From NCBI GenBank assembly GCA_905182355.1, contig CAJJBH010000028.1, positions 1 through 62,121 on the forward strand: a stretch of 62,121 nucleotides of DNA. Direction: 5' to 3'. Each line of letters starts with the position of its first letter. The first letter of the stretch is position 1. Shown here in pieces: positions 61,378 through 62,121 of this stretch. The notes below the pieces were generated by a model. It made no database searches and had not been told where the DNA came from. It was given only the letters and a program-made list of their open reading frames with translations. The translations under genes and the position numbers were made by a program. Source of the DNA: an uncultured Paracoccaceae bacterium (GTDB taxonomy: Bacteria > Pseudomonadota > Alphaproteobacteria > Rhodobacterales > Rhodobacteraceae).

Positions 61378-61935
61378 ATGAAAGCTCAGATTAAGGATAT
61401 AATAGACATAAACACTAAATGCGCCGAGTTTTGGGGGAGTGCAGGTGGTTGGGCTCCAACTCAAGCTGCTGACTTATTATCAAAGTCTCGCTTAGATTGG
61501 CAGGTTTCTTTATCCCAGACATTGTACTTGTGGTCACCCGAGGACACTTCGTCGATGAGTGATGGCAGTCTAATTCTTGCTTGGGCGAATTTGGGAGCCC
61601 TTGCAGAGGGCACGTCAAAACTTCTGCTTTCTGTTTATTACATGGATTATATAGAGGATATTGAAACACTAAAATATGCTAATGCGTATGGTAATAAGTC
61701 TAAAAAGAAAAAAGATCCGGATGGCTTATCTCTGGATAAATTACGTAAATTTTTCGTGAAAAAACAAATATTTGACGAAAGAATAATGAGCTTCTTCGAA
61801 CTTGTTCAAAAACGACGAAATGCGATTCATGCCTACGAAGACCGGCCGTTGGGTAATCGCAATGAGTTTTTCAAAGCAGTTGATGATTATCTGTACTTTT
61901 GTAGAGACGTGGATGGAAGACTCCCGTACCAATGA
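61378..61935 (+). CDS. Hypothetical protein, HEPN-like
   Basis: A 185-residue helical protein of unknown function. Near the C terminus it has KRRNAIHAYEDRPLGN, which contains an R-x4-H pattern (RRNAIH) like the catalytic motif of HEPN ribonucleases, followed by an aromatic helix (DDYLYFCRDVDGRLPY). A Lys-rich segment (NKSKKKKDPDG) lies near residue 110. The DNA is visibly richer in A and T than tadA or gatC on either side, which suggests acquisition. AAAGGT precedes the ATG. No antitoxin-like partner is adjacent. HEPN assignment is tentative. Confidence 0.65.
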   Translation: MKAQIKDIIDINTKCAEFWGSAGGWAPTQAADLLSKSRLDWQVSLSQTLYLWSPEDTSSMSDGSLILAWANLGALAEGTSKLLLSVYYMDYIEDIETLKYANAYGNKSKKKKDPDGLSLDKLRKFFVKKQIFDERIMSFFELVQKRRNAIHAYEDRPLGNRNEFFKAVDDYLYFCRDVDGRLPYQ

Positions 61936-62019
61936 TTAAGTAGAAACCCCAACCAACCAGCCACTTGCGAGGCCCTGCGTCTAACGTTAAACCGCCCCTA
62001 AGCAGATAAGGGATACCTC

Positions 62020-62121
62020 ATGTCGATTGATCCAAGCACCGCCGCCCGCGTCGCCAAATTGGCACGTATTAAAGTTGAAGACGACGCGTTGCCCGCATTG
62101 GCCGCTGAATTTAATACGATT
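62020..62121 (+). CDS. gatC: Asp/Glu-tRNA amidotransferase subunit C, 5' part
   Basis: The first 34 codons of gatC, cut by the window end. MSIDPSTAARVAKLARIKVE and the following DDALPALAAEFNTI match the first helix of GatC (typically VxxVAxLARIxLxEEE), the small subunit that stabilises GatA in the GatCAB complex. AAGGGA lies 8 bases before the ATG. Probably followed by gatA outside the window. Confidence 0.9.
   Translation, partial: MSIDPSTAARVAKLARIKVEDDALPALAAEFNTI

Overview
The window looks like a chromosomal segment of a marine alphaproteobacterium of the Roseobacter group (Rhodobacteraceae). The grounds are the moderate GC content, the gene repertoire (tripartite TRAP transporter, class III glutathione-dependent alcohol dehydrogenase, GMC alcohol dehydrogenase, isoquinoline-oxidoreductase-type molybdenum enzyme, fused DppD-DppF-type ATPase, secreted Hint-domain beta-roll protein) and the protein sequences. 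No database search was possible; family names come from recognised motifs.

Layout. 0.15-5.1 kb: flavin reductase and aldo/keto reductase pair, a secreted lambda-R-like lysozyme, xylose isomerase coupled to a LacI regulator. 5.2-15.1 kb: a catabolic block with SDR, GNAT, aldehyde dehydrogenase and GMC dehydrogenase on the minus strand, facing a TRAP transporter, an IclR regulator and glutathione-dependent formaldehyde dehydrogenase on the plus strand; together they look like import and stepwise oxidation of an unknown alcohol. 15.4-18.1 kb: two-subunit molybdenum hydroxylase (IorAB type). 18.2-21.1 kb: three coupled genes, diaminopropionate ammonia-lyase-like, M24 peptidase-like and Asp/Glu racemase-like, resembling part of the ectoine-use (eut/doe) gene set. 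21.2 kb: tRNA-Gly(UCC).

21.3-30.9 kb is an island next to the tRNA. It is littered with broken IS3- and IS6-family transposase pieces and carries two intact large genes: a TPR protein with a C-terminal 2OG-Fe(II) oxygenase domain, and a 911-residue beta-roll protein with a Hint domain. Ordinary genes resume at 30.95 kb with an acyl-CoA synthetase and an esterase. 33.8-43.1 kb (minus strand) holds a peptide-type ABC transporter with a CocE/NonD hydrolase, a phosphodiesterase-like protein and a glycerate kinase.

43.4-51.4 kb is a type I secretion locus: Bap-like adhesin, TolC-like outer membrane protein, ABC exporter, HlyD adaptor. It is broken in three places. The adhesin has a +1 frameshift in a G6 tract, and the exporter, one continuous frame, has an in-frame TAA and an in-frame TGA.

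51.4-59.5 kb (minus strand) is a membrane-stress type module: TerC, an unlisted 29-residue hydrophobic peptide, XpaC, TelA, DUF2927-like lipoprotein, SPFH/GYF_2 protein, b561-type cytochrome, zinc-ribbon membrane protein, nitroreductase, D-aminoacyl-tRNA deacylase. Two arrays of an 11-bp-phased GTCGGTAT motif lie in this block. The end carries rluB, tadA, a HEPN-like orphan and the start of gatC.
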